Assembly: GCA_017456905.1 (NCBI GenBank)
Contig: JAFTIL010000026.1
Location: 1 to 64,000, forward strand
Reading direction: 5' to 3'
Source: Clostridia bacterium
GTDB lineage: Bacteria > Bacillota > Clostridia > Oscillospirales > CAG-272
Length of the DNA: 64,000 nt
Shown in pieces: positions 1 through 7,757 of the stretch. The position numbers and the translations under genes were made by a program. Numbering within the stretch: position 1 is the stretch's first letter; each line of letters opens with the position of its first letter. Under the pieces are notes generated by a model. That model saw only the letters and a program-made list of their open reading frames with translations. It was not told the origin of the DNA and made no database searches.

Positions 1-118
1 ATAGCCGCTGAAAGCGGCGTGCGTCACGATGGGAGTTGGGTTCTGAGGGAGAACCGTAGGTTCTATCCCTCAGCGGCGCTTCTTTTGTAACTTTTCTTCC
101 GCTGTAGGAAGAAAAGTT
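1..118 (+). other. structured non-coding stretch upstream of pth
   Basis: No convincing gene is seen here. A frame open from the left edge to the stop at 88-90 could be the tail of an upstream gene but is too short to judge. Three strong dyads are visible. GCCGCT/AGCGGC lies at 4-9 and 13-18. CTGAGGGA (43-50) pairs with TCCCTCAG (66-73), with inner GAACC/GGTTC (51-55/59-63). A perfect 12-bp stem lies at 89-100 and 107-118. GCCGCTG at 4-10 can alternatively pair with CAGCGGC at 71-77, so exclusive folds are possible. The first dyads may end an upstream transcript or form a leader; this is inference. Confidence 0.4.
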
Positions 119-150
119 AGTAAGATAAACAACAATTTACAAGAGGAACT

Positions 151-792
151 ATGGCAGATATTTTCGACATCTTTAAAAAGCTGGAAGCCGAAAGAGCGGC
201 TAAAAGCACCCAGCCCATCACCCATCTTTTGGTGAGCCTCGGCAATCCCGGCAAGCAATACACCTACACCCGCCACAATGCGGGCTTTTTGTGCATGGAC
301 GCGCTTTCGGAAAAGTACGGCTTTACCGTCAACAAGTCCAAATTTGAGGCTTTGATCGGCGAGGCTACCATTGCGGGCACCCGCGTGCTGTGCATGAAGC
401 CCCAGACCTTTATGAACGCTTCGGGTATCGCCGTGGAGGCGGCCGCCAACTTCTATAAGATCCCCGTGGAACATATCATTGTCATATGCGACGATATCAA
501 TCTGCCCGTGGGCGGCCTGCGCGTGCGCGGCAAGGGCTCGGACGGCGGCCAGCGGGGCGTGCGGAGCATGATCAAAATGCTGGGTGATAATGACAATTTC
601 CCGCGTATCCGTGTGGGGGTGGGCTCCAAGCCTCATCCCGACTACGACCTGGCTGACTGGGTGCTGTCCACCTTTGCGCCCTCCGAACTTGACAAGATCA
701 AGTCTCTCTACCCTGCCGTGGCCGAGGGTGTGGAGTGGTTGCTCCGCGGTGATCTTGATAAGGCCATGCAGGTCTGTAACCGCAAGGGCTGA
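151..792 (+). CDS. pth: peptidyl-tRNA hydrolase
   Basis: Pth cleaves the ester bond of peptidyl-tRNAs that drop off ribosomes, recycling tRNA in the cytosol. The 213-residue product has the family signature SLGNPG (29-34, with Asn32), the catalytic His in YTRHNAGF (His42), the KPQTFMNASG segment and the CDDINLPVG segment carrying the Asp that assists the histidine. Compared with E. coli Pth it has about 24 extra N-terminal residues before the first strand (MADIFDIFKKLEAERAAK), predicted helical. The start is supported by AAGAGGA a few bases upstream and there is no better internal ATG. mfd follows on the same strand after a 74-bp gap, the usual Firmicutes order. Identification is firm. Confidence 0.97.
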   Translation: MADIFDIFKKLEAERAAKSTQPITHLLVSLGNPGKQYTYTRHNAGFLCMDALSEKYGFTVNKSKFEALIGEATIAGTRVLCMKPQTFMNASGIAVEAAANFYKIPVEHIIVICDDINLPVGGLRVRGKGSDGGQRGVRSMIKMLGDNDNFPRIRVGVGSKPHPDYDLADWVLSTFAPSELDKIKSLYPAVAEGVEWLLRGDLDKAMQVCNRKG

Positions 793-813
793 TCCCATTT
801 TAAAATAATTTTT

Positions 814-846
814 GCCGATACCGGGGATCTTTCCCGGTCTTTCGGC
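814..846 (+). other. hairpin between pth and mfd
   Basis: ACCGGG (820-825) pairs with CCCGGT (833-838), and outer GCCGA (814-818) pairs with TCGGC (842-846). The next bases are GTTTATAAGAGG, with only a short T run, so it is a weak terminator at best. It lies just before the mfd ribosome binding site and may reduce read-through or mark an RNA processing point (inference). Confidence 0.45.
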
Positions 847-866
847 GTTTATAAGAGGAAACCACC

Positions 867-3800
867 ATGAATCTTTTAACCGACATCATCCGCGCCGACG
901 GCGAATATAAGCAGCTCCTTGATGCCGTGCGGGACAACCTCAAGCCCACTGTCAAGCCCTTGCCTCTGTTAGTCAACGGCCTGTGCGATGGCGCCTCCGA
1001 GGCCTTCATCATCTCCCTCATCGAGGATATCCAACGGGATAGTAAGGGAACGGCCGCGGCTGCCCTCATTATCTGCCCCGAGGAAAAGGACTGTGTCCGC
1101 ATGAAGGATACCCTGCGCCGCTTTGGTCTGCGGTGCGGCTTTTTCGTGGCACGTGATCTGTCCTTCTATCACGTGACCGCCTCCCACGAATATGAGCACG
1201 AACGCCTGAAGGTCCTGTCGGGACTGGCCACGGGCACCTACGACGCGGTGGTCACAACCCCCGACGCCGCCCTCGGCTATACCATTCCCCCTGAGCTTTT
1301 GGATAAAGCCTCCATTCACCTGGACTTTCACACCCCTGTGGATACGGCCGCCCTCTGTGACAAGCTGATCTCGGCGGGTTATGCCCGCGTGGACCTGGTG
1401 GAAGGCCGCGGCCAGTTCGCCATCCGCGGCGGTATTGTGGATATCTGCCCCCCCTTCGGCACCTTTGTGGACGACGAGGGTGAGATCCACGACGGCTCAC
1501 ATCCCCTGCGCGTGGAGCTGTTCGGTGATGAGATCGACCGCATGGGCCTCTTTGATACGGACTCTCAACGCATGACCTGTGCCATTGATTCCTGTGATCT
1601 GCTCCCTGCACGAGAGCTTCTCACCGATGCCGAGGGCCTTGCCCGCATGGAAGCCGCCGCCCTGACCCAAATGCAAGCCATGGCCAAGAAAAATCCCGAT
1701 GCGGCGGAAACCCTGCGCCACGAACTCATGGCCATCGCCGCCGCCAAGAAGACTCAGAATCCCACGGGCGCCGAGCTTCATTTCATGGACAAATACATCA
1801 AGCTCATCTACCCCGAGCCCGCCTGCCTTTTGGATTATTTTACGGGCCGTTCTGCGGTCTTCGTCCGTTCCACGGGCAACGTGCAGGATCGCTTGCACGC
1901 CGCCGAATACCAAATGAGCGAAACCATCAAAAGCCTCATGGAAAACGACACCCTGGCGGGCAAGTACGCCGAATACGCCATGCCCTCGGATGAGTTTGAG
2001 CGTTTTCTTTCCACCCAGGTGACCCTCCACGTGGATTCCCTGTCCTACGGTATGTCGGGCAAGCGTTTGGGCGGTATCTTCGGCTTCCGCACAAGGCATA
2101 TGGTGTCCTACGCCGAGAATTTCAAGCTTCTCTGCGAGGATCTGACCTCTTATATGCGCTCGGATCACCGCCTCGTCGTCATCGCCGAGAACGAGGCCGC
2201 CGCTAAAAACCTGGCCGAAATGCTGGATGAGGCAGGCTTTGATGCCAACGTCCCCCGCCCTGAGAGAGCGACCTCAAGGGATATCCTTCATCCCGGCGTG
2301 ATCACTGTACTCTGGAAGGAATATCTTTTCGGCTTTGAGCTGATCACGCCCCGCATTGTGGTGCTGTCCACCAACCCCGATGCCCGTACCGCGTCTCCGC
2401 ACGCCGCCGCTATCCGTTCCAAGAAGCTGGCGGAAAAGAAGAAAAAGAACGCAAAGACCATCCTTTCCTATAACGATCTTGAGGTGGGGGATATCGTGGT
2501 GCATGAGACCTACGGTATCGGCCGTTTTCTGGGCATTGAAAACATCACCACGGGCGGAGTCAGCCGCGATTATATTGCCCTGCAGTACGCGGGAACCGAC
2601 AAGCTGTATATTCCCACCGAAAAGCTGGACATGGTATCCAAATACATCGGCGCTCACGCCGATGACGGCGCCATTAAGCTATCCAAGCTGGGTACAGACA
2701 CTTGGGGTCGCACCAAAGCGCGCACTAAGGCTATGGTCAAGGAAATGGCCAAGGATCTCATCAAGCTCTACGCCGAGCGTATGCGTATGCCTGGTTACGC
2801 CTTCTCTCCCGAGGACGATTTCCAACGGGATTTTGCCGCCGCCTTTGAATACGACGAGACCGACGCCCAGCTTGCTGCCATCGAGGACATCCGAGCCGAC
2901 ATGGAAAAGCCCGTTCCCATGGACCGTCTGCTCTGCGGCGACGTGGGCTATGGCAAGACTGAGGTAGCCCTCCGCGCCGCCTTCAAGGCCGTGGCGGATG
3001 GCAAGCAGGTGGCCGTCCTAGTGCCTACCACCATCCTGGCCCTTCAGCATTTTCAGACCATTTCCCGCCGCATGCGCTCCTTTGCCGTGACGGTGGATAT
3101 GCTGTCCCGCTTCCGCACCCCCAAGCAGCAGGAGGTTACCCTTCGCAGATTGGAGCGAGGCGATGTGGATATCATTGTGGGTACCCACCGTATGTTGGGG
3201 AAGGATATCAAATTTAAGGATCTCGGTCTGCTCATCGTGGACGAGGAACAGCGATTTGGCGTTGCTCAAAAAGAAAAGCTCAAGCAGCTTGCGGGCAACA
3301 TCGACGTGCTCACCCTCACCGCCACCCCTATTCCCCGTACTTTGAACATGGCCATGGGCGGTATCAGAGATATATCTCTGTTGGATGAAGCTCCCGTGGA
3401 CCGTCTACCCGTGCAGACCTATGTGCTCGAGCATGACGATCTCATCATCCACGATGCCATTCGCCGCGAACTTCGCCGCGGAGGACAGGTGTTCTATCTG
3501 CACAACGTGGTGGACAACATTGACGAGCTGGCGGCAAGTCTTCGCAAGAGTATCCCCGAGGCCCGCATCACCGTGGCTCACGGTAAGATGGATAAGGATA
3601 CCCTGGAGGTTATCTGGGAGCATATGCTGGCGGGAGACATCGACATTCTGGTCTGTACCACCATCATTGAGACGGGCGTGGACATCCCAAACGCCAACAC
3701 CCTCATCGTAGACCGTGCCGATCGCTTGGGCCTGTCCCAGCTTCATCAGCTCCGCGGCCGCGTGGGACGTTCCTCCCGTCGTGCTTATGCTTATTTCACC

Positions 3801-4478
3801 TATCGCAAGGATAGATCCCTCACCGAGATCGCCGAAAAGCGGTTGAACGCCATCAAGGAATACGCCGAATTCGGCGCGGGCTTCCGTATTGCCCTCCGAG
3901 ATATGGAAATCCGAGGCTCCGGAAACCTTCTGGGTGCCGAGCAGCACGGACATATGGAGGCCGTGGGCTACGATCTTTATATCAAGCTCCTGAATATGGC
4001 TGTTCTGGAGGAGCGGGGTGAGCTTCCCCCCGAAGAGCCCGAGTGCGTCATCAACGTCAACCTCGATGCCTATCTGCCCGAGGAATACGTCCGCTATCCC
4101 TCTCAGCGCATGGCTCTGTATAAGCGCATTGCTCTCATCCGCAACAAGGATGACATGGAGGACATGATCGACGAGCTGACAGACCGTTACGGCGACTTGC
4201 CGAAGTCTGCCTACAATCTGCTCATGATCGCCCTCGTCCGCGCCGAGACCATCAAATGTGGCATCAAGTCCATCCGCGAGGAAAATCATACGGTTACTTT
4301 CCTTCAGGACCATCCCGACATCGATGCTTGGAGCGAGATTGCCGCTTTGGTCAAGGGACGCATCCGTTTCGTTATGGGGAGCGAGCCCTCCATACGTCTG
4401 AGCCTCCGCCCCGAGGAGGATATGCTTGGAATAATTCACAAAATATTCGAAAAATATCTTGCTTTCACACACAATTAA
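867..4478 (+). CDS. mfd: transcription-repair coupling factor Mfd
   Basis: Mfd is an ATP-driven DNA translocase that removes RNA polymerase stalled at lesions and recruits UvrA. At 1203 residues the protein is full length. The N-terminal UvrB-like modules are followed by the RNA-polymerase-interacting CarD-like domain (around residue 537, LEVGDIVVHETYGIGRF), then the RecG-like helicase core with Walker A GDVGYGKTE (about 691) and the DEEQ box (792-795). The helicase C half contains TTIIETGVDIPNANT and the QLRGRVGRS motif, and a C-terminal TRCF domain follows. GAGG precedes the ATG with normal spacing. A possible co-transcript with pth; the next gene has its own promoter in the gap. Confidence 0.98.
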   Translation: MNLLTDIIRADGEYKQLLDAVRDNLKPTVKPLPLLVNGLCDGASEAFIISLIEDIQRDSKGTAAAALIICPEEKDCVRMKDTLRRFGLRCGFFVARDLSFYHVTASHEYEHERLKVLSGLATGTYDAVVTTPDAALGYTIPPELLDKASIHLDFHTPVDTAALCDKLISAGYARVDLVEGRGQFAIRGGIVDICPPFGTFVDDEGEIHDGSHPLRVELFGDEIDRMGLFDTDSQRMTCAIDSCDLLPARELLTDAEGLARMEAAALTQMQAMAKKNPDAAETLRHELMAIAAAKKTQNPTGAELHFMDKYIKLIYPEPACLLDYFTGRSAVFVRSTGNVQDRLHAAEYQMSETIKSLMENDTLAGKYAEYAMPSDEFERFLSTQVTLHVDSLSYGMSGKRLGGIFGFRTRHMVSYAENFKLLCEDLTSYMRSDHRLVVIAENEAAAKNLAEMLDEAGFDANVPRPERATSRDILHPGVITVLWKEYLFGFELITPRIVVLSTNPDARTASPHAAAIRSKKLAEKKKKNAKTILSYNDLEVGDIVVHETYGIGRFLGIENITTGGVSRDYIALQYAGTDKLYIPTEKLDMVSKYIGAHADDGAIKLSKLGTDTWGRTKARTKAMVKEMAKDLIKLYAERMRMPGYAFSPEDDFQRDFAAAFEYDETDAQLAAIEDIRADMEKPVPMDRLLCGDVGYGKTEVALRAAFKAVADGKQVAVLVPTTILALQHFQTISRRMRSFAVTVDMLSRFRTPKQQEVTLRRLERGDVDIIVGTHRMLGKDIKFKDLGLLIVDEEQRFGVAQKEKLKQLAGNIDVLTLTATPIPRTLNMAMGGIRDISLLDEAPVDRLPVQTYVLEHDDLIIHDAIRRELRRGGQVFYLHNVVDNIDELAASLRKSIPEARITVAHGKMDKDTLEVIWEHMLAGDIDILVCTTIIETGVDIPNANTLIVDRADRLGLSQLHQLRGRVGRSSRRAYAYFTYRKDRSLTEIAEKRLNAIKEYAEFGAGFRIALRDMEIRGSGNLLGAEQHGHMEAVGYDLYIKLLNMAVLEERGELPPEEPECVINVNLDAYLPEEYVRYPSQRMALYKRIALIRNKDDMEDMIDELTDRYGDLPKSAYNLLMIALVRAETIKCGIKSIREENHTVTFLQDHPDIDAWSEIAALVKGRIRFVMGSEPSIRLSLRPEEDMLGIIHKIFEKYLAFTHN

Positions 4479-4501
4479 GGGTAGATTATTTGTGAAAAAT
4501 A

Positions 4502-4510
4502 TGTTATAAT
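4502..4510 (+). promoter_or_regulatory. extended -10 promoter for the foldase lipoprotein gene
   Basis: TGTTATAAT at 4502-4510 is a perfect TGnTATAAT extended -10. No good -35 is present 17 bp upstream (TAGATT at 4482-4487), which is tolerable for an extended -10. It starts 24 bp after the mfd stop and lies about 50 bp before the next start codon. Confidence 0.6.
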
Positions 4511-4560
4511 ATCATATTGTGTAATGAACTTGTGTGATGAACCGAGAAAGGATAAAATAC

Positions 4561-5874
4561 ATGAAAACCATTCTGAAACGCACCTTGTGTCTCCTTTTGT
4601 GTGTGGCCACCCTCATGACCCTCACCGTAAGCTTTGCAGCCTGCGGAGAGAAGGCTCAGGTGATGATGACCCTCGGAGACATTTCCATGACCGAAAATCA
4701 ATTTCACTTTCTTCTGTCCCGCGCCAAAGCTGCCTATGAAAGCGCAGGCTTTACGGTGACGGATTGGGACACCTATATCGACCTGAACGAAACGACCTAT
4801 GATACCTATGTCCGTCAGCAGGTGCTCCACGAGGCCAAGCTGATGATGGCAGGCGTGGCTCTCTTTGAAGAGTTGGGGCTCCGTCTTCCCGACGCGACCA
4901 TGGATGCTATTGATAAAGACATCGACGAGCTCATCGAATATCACGGCGAGGGCTCTAAATCCGAGCTCAACAACATTCTCTCGGCTTACGGCTTTAACGT
5001 GAATATGCTGAAGGAGCAGTATATTTTCGAAGCTAAGTACGAATACGTGCAGACCCATCTCTACGGTGAGAACGGCTCCAAGCTGGCTGACAGCGCCGCG
5101 CAGGAATATCTGGGCGGTCACGCCGTGGCCTTCAAGCAGCTCCTGATCCGCTCTTATAAGTACGTTTACGAAACCGACCTCAACGGCGACGAGATCTATT
5201 ATCTCACCGATGAAAACGACGGTCAGACAAGCAATATCGCCTACGACACCATCAACGGCTATACCCGTAAGGACGAGTTCGACAAGGTGATCACCGATAA
5301 GAACGGTGACAAGGTCTACTATTTGTCCAATGGCGATATCGCCTACGACAAAAAGAACGGTGTTCGCGCCGTTACTTACGATAAGTTGGGCAATCCCGTC
5401 ACCGAGGCACTTAGCAAGGAAGAGCTGGCCGAGAATCTGGAGATCGCAGAGAGCATTCTGAATTCTGTGAAAAAGGGAGATTTTGCGGGCTTTGAGGCCT
5501 TTGTCAACGAATACGTGGACAGCGGCGAGGATAAGTTCCTGGGGGATAACGAGCTGTGCTTCCTTTACACCACGGGTGACAATGGCTACGATTATCTCAA
5601 TGATATCGCCGACACACTGGCAGAGGTTGAGATCGGCGAGGCGGCCATGATCAAATCCGAGTACGGCTACAATGTAGTCATGAAATACGCCATTCCCTCG
5701 GATGCCGTATCCAATACCGAGTATAAGGATTGGTTCACGGACATCAAGACCCGCGTGGTGCAGTATCTGTTCTACAACAAGTGCAAGGACAAGATGGATG
5801 CCATCGTGGTGGACGAGGCCATCTTCGGTGCCATGCCCAAGATGGGTGAGATCAGCCCCAATTACAATTATTGA
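4561..5874 (+). CDS. PrsA/SurA-like foldase lipoprotein (putative peptidyl-prolyl isomerase)
   Basis: A 437-residue exported protein. It has a basic start, a hydrophobic core and Cys28 in SFAACGE, an imperfect but plausible lipobox. The mature part has the SurA_N/PrsA layout: a helical N-terminal chaperone segment (residues about 40-170), a parvulin-like region beginning VAFKQLLIRSYKYVY, and a C-terminal helical segment. A roughly 70-residue Tyr/Asp-rich insertion splits the parvulin-like region, so isomerase activity is uncertain. Such proteins fold secreted proteins outside the membrane, fitting the large secretome of this window. I chose the ATG at 4561 because GAAAGGA sits 9 bases upstream; an earlier in-frame ATG at 4534 lacks a site. 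Confidence 0.8.
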   Translation: MKTILKRTLCLLLCVATLMTLTVSFAACGEKAQVMMTLGDISMTENQFHFLLSRAKAAYESAGFTVTDWDTYIDLNETTYDTYVRQQVLHEAKLMMAGVALFEELGLRLPDATMDAIDKDIDELIEYHGEGSKSELNNILSAYGFNVNMLKEQYIFEAKYEYVQTHLYGENGSKLADSAAQEYLGGHAVAFKQLLIRSYKYVYETDLNGDEIYYLTDENDGQTSNIAYDTINGYTRKDEFDKVITDKNGDKVYYLSNGDIAYDKKNGVRAVTYDKLGNPVTEALSKEELAENLEIAESILNSVKKGDFAGFEAFVNEYVDSGEDKFLGDNELCFLYTTGDNGYDYLNDIADTLAEVEIGEAAMIKSEYGYNVVMKYAIPSDAVSNTEYKDWFTDIKTRVVQYLFYNKCKDKMDAIVVDEAIFGAMPKMGEISPNYNY

Positions 5875-5890
5875 GAAACCGAAAAGACAA

Positions 5891-5926
5891 AACGAGCTCA
5901 AGGCCAAAGCCTTGGGCTCGTTTTTT
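5891..5926. terminator. bidirectional intrinsic terminator
   Basis: CGAGCTCAAGGC (5893-5904) pairs with GCCTTGGGCTCG (5909-5920) with one wobble and a 4-base loop, followed by T6. An A-rich flank on the other side lets it serve the convergent yfcE gene too. Confidence 0.9.
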
Positions 5927-5930
5927 GACG

Positions 5931-6461
5931 TTAGTCGATATAGAGCGTGTTGAAAATGCCATCCTCATACAGCAGACATTGCTTTTTGCTTTCGCCCTTG
6001 GGGAAGGTCACGGAGCCGGGATTGATGCGGAGGATCCCGGTTTCGTCTACGTTGTTGACAGGCACGTGGGTATGTCCCGATAAAAACACACCGCCTGCGG
6101 GCAGGGAAGGAATGTCGTTCTCGGCGGGGTTGGCGCCCGCCCTGTGACCGTGGGCGGCCATCCAGACCTTGCCGTCCACAAAGAGCATGGCAGTCTCAGA
6201 CAGGATGGGGAAATCCACCATCATCTGATCCACCTCGCCGTCGCAATTGCCACGAACACAGAGAATATGGTCGCGGTGGGCGGAAAGAAGCTCTGCCACG
6301 CGCTTGGGGTCGTAATGCTCGGGGATGGGATTGCGGGGTCCGTGATACAGCAGGTCTCCCAGCAGGAGAAGCAGATCGGGCTTGTGAGTGTCAAACAGGG
6401 ACAGCAACGCGTCACAGCTTTGTGCGTCGCCGTGGATGTCGGAGGCGATGAGAATTTTCAT
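5931..6461 (-). CDS. yfcE: YfcE-type metallophosphodiesterase
   Basis: A 176-residue cytosolic metal-dependent phosphodiesterase of the YfcE/MJ0936 family. The whole calcineurin-like motif set is present: DIHGD near the N-terminus (Asp8, His10), GDLLYHGPR, GNCDGEVD, AAHGHRAG, SGHTH and the terminal INPGS. Length matches the family (about 180). Family members hydrolyse bis-pNPP and other phosphodiesters in vitro; the physiological substrate is unknown. AAGGAG sits 6-10 bases before the ATG. The gene lies downstream of rsgA on the same strand, separated by a 150-bp paired hairpin repeat, and ends at a terminator shared with the foldase gene. Confidence 0.92.
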   Translation of the reverse strand: MKILIASDIHGDAQSCDALLSLFDTHKPDLLLLLGDLLYHGPRNPIPEHYDPKRVAELLSAHRDHILCVRGNCDGEVDQMMVDFPILSETAMLFVDGKVWMAAHGHRAGANPAENDIPSLPAGGVFLSGHTHVPVNNVDETGILRINPGSVTFPKGESKKQCLLYEDGIFNTLYID

Positions 6462-6489
6462 AAGGGCTCCTTGGGTTTTGAAGAACGAT

Positions 6490-6610
6490 TTGGAGGAACC
6501 TTCTTTTAAGAAGGTTCCTCCAAACCACCTCCAAGAACTTTTTATGGTTTTAAGATTTTTGAAGGGGTCAAGGAAAAAATTTTTGTAAAAAGTATCCCCT
6601 TGTGTGTCTC
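6490..6610. repeat. paired intergenic hairpin repeat, copy 1 (complete pair)
   Basis: The left hairpin has 16-bp arms (6490-6505 and 6508-6523) and is followed by the tail CCTCCAAGAACTTTTTA. The right half begins with the inverted tail AAGATTTTTGAAGGGG (from 6552) and a second, weaker hairpin (AAGGAAAAAATTTTTG... to CCCCTTG at 6601). The tails are complementary, making one nested palindrome of about 120 bp between rsgA and yfcE. Related halves occur at 7638, 42495, 53390, 53500, 54815, 54932 and 63159. It fits a REP- or MITE-like family; no transposase is nearby. Confidence 0.7.
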
Positions 6611-6611
6611 C

Positions 6612-7610
6612 CTATTTCCACTTCTTCTTCTCCTTCAAAATGGCGTACAACGACTTGTAGGATTCGTGGCGGGAGGTGGAGATCTCCTTATTTTTGACGG
6701 CTTCCACCACGGCACAGCCCTCCTCGCAGAGATGGGTGCAGTCGGTGTATCGGCATTGACCGATGCGGCCGTCAAACTCGGGGAAGGTAGAGGCCAGGTC
6801 GTCCAGGGTGAAGAAGTCGAACCGCTCGAAGTCCAGAAGGGAGAAGCCGGCGGTATCGGCGATGTAACAATGACCCTCTGAGAGGGGGAACAGCTCGGTG
6901 TGGCGGGTGGTGTTTTTGCCGCGGCTGATGCGGTAGCTGATCTCGCCCGACACGGGGGCTGTCTTGCTCCGCTCGGTCAGCTCGGGGAACAGGGTGTTGA
7001 GTAAGGTGGACTTACCCACACCCGACGCACCTGCCAGGCCCACGGTAAAGTTGGCGGGCAGGCCGAGGATATGCGCCTTCAGCTCATCCAGTCCTTCGCC
7101 GGTGTAGCAGCTGATGGGATAAACGTCGTAGCCTGCCTTGCGGTAGAGCTTGGACATTCGCTTCACCGCTTTTTCGTTCAGCTCGCTCTTGCCGATGACC
7201 ATGATGGGTCTGATACGGTTGAATTCAAGGATGCATAGCAGCTTGTCAATAGTAGGAATATCGGGGGCGGGAGCTTCGGCGGCAAAGACCACCAGCATCT
7301 CGTCCAGATTGGCCAAAGGAGGACGGATGAGCGCGTTTTTTCGTTCCATGATCTCGGCGATCATGAGTCCCGTACGGTCGGCACTGGGCGTGACCGTGCC
7401 ATCGGGGGTGACTGCATAGGAGGTTTCGTCATACTGCACCGTGACATGATCTCCCACCAAGGGTGTCATACCCTCGTGACGGAAATTTCCTCGTGCGCGG
7501 CACTCCACCACCTGACCGTCCAGGGGGGTGACGGGGTGGGTCTTATTCAATTGTACTGTATACAATCCACCGGTCATTTTGATGATGCGGCCTGTTTGCT
7601 TGTAGTCCAT
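6612..7610 (-). CDS. rsgA: ribosome small-subunit maturation GTPase RsgA
   Basis: RsgA is a circularly permuted GTPase that checks late 30S assembly. The 332-residue protein has an N-terminal OB fold (1-90), the permuted GTPase domain with P-loop GASGVGKST (194-202) and DTAG (252-255), and the zinc site C286-x4-C291-x-H293-x5-C299. The G4 position, normally NKxD/TKxD, reads GKSEL (140-144): the Lys is kept, but Asn/Thr and Asp are changed, which may alter guanine specificity. I chose the ATG at 7610 (MDYKQTG) because GAAAGAG lies 7 bases upstream; an upstream in-frame start would add ten residues. A hairpin half-repeat sits just upstream, and another pair follows the stop. Confidence 0.93.
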   Translation of the reverse strand: MDYKQTGRIIKMTGGLYTVQLNKTHPVTPLDGQVVECRARGNFRHEGMTPLVGDHVTVQYDETSYAVTPDGTVTPSADRTGLMIAEIMERKNALIRPPLANLDEMLVVFAAEAPAPDIPTIDKLLCILEFNRIRPIMVIGKSELNEKAVKRMSKLYRKAGYDVYPISCYTGEGLDELKAHILGLPANFTVGLAGASGVGKSTLLNTLFPELTERSKTAPVSGEISYRISRGKNTTRHTELFPLSEGHCYIADTAGFSLLDFERFDFFTLDDLASTFPEFDGRIGQCRYTDCTHLCEEGCAVVEAVKNKEISTSRHESYKSLYAILKEKKKWK

Positions 7611-7637
7611 ATAGTGTCTCTTTCGTGTAGGAGTACG

Positions 7638-7686
7638 CAAGGGGCTTCTTGAAAGAAGCCCCCTTGGCCCCCAAGAACTTTTAATA
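7638..7686. repeat. intergenic hairpin repeat, single half upstream of rsgA
   Basis: CAAGGGGCTTC (7638-7648) pairs with GAAGCCCCCTTG (from 7655) with one bulged G, followed by CCCCCAAGAACTTTTAATAA. In rsgA orientation this is the tail-then-hairpin form, placed just before the start codon as in the other copies. The rest of the gap to 7757 holds another dyad (CGGATGGGG / CCCCATTCG) that may help end the U32 gene transcript. Confidence 0.65.
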
Positions 7687-7757
7687 AAATATATAGTAGG
7701 GTAGTAAACGGATGGGGAAACGTATTTCTATACCCCACGGGGCCCCTACCCCATTCG

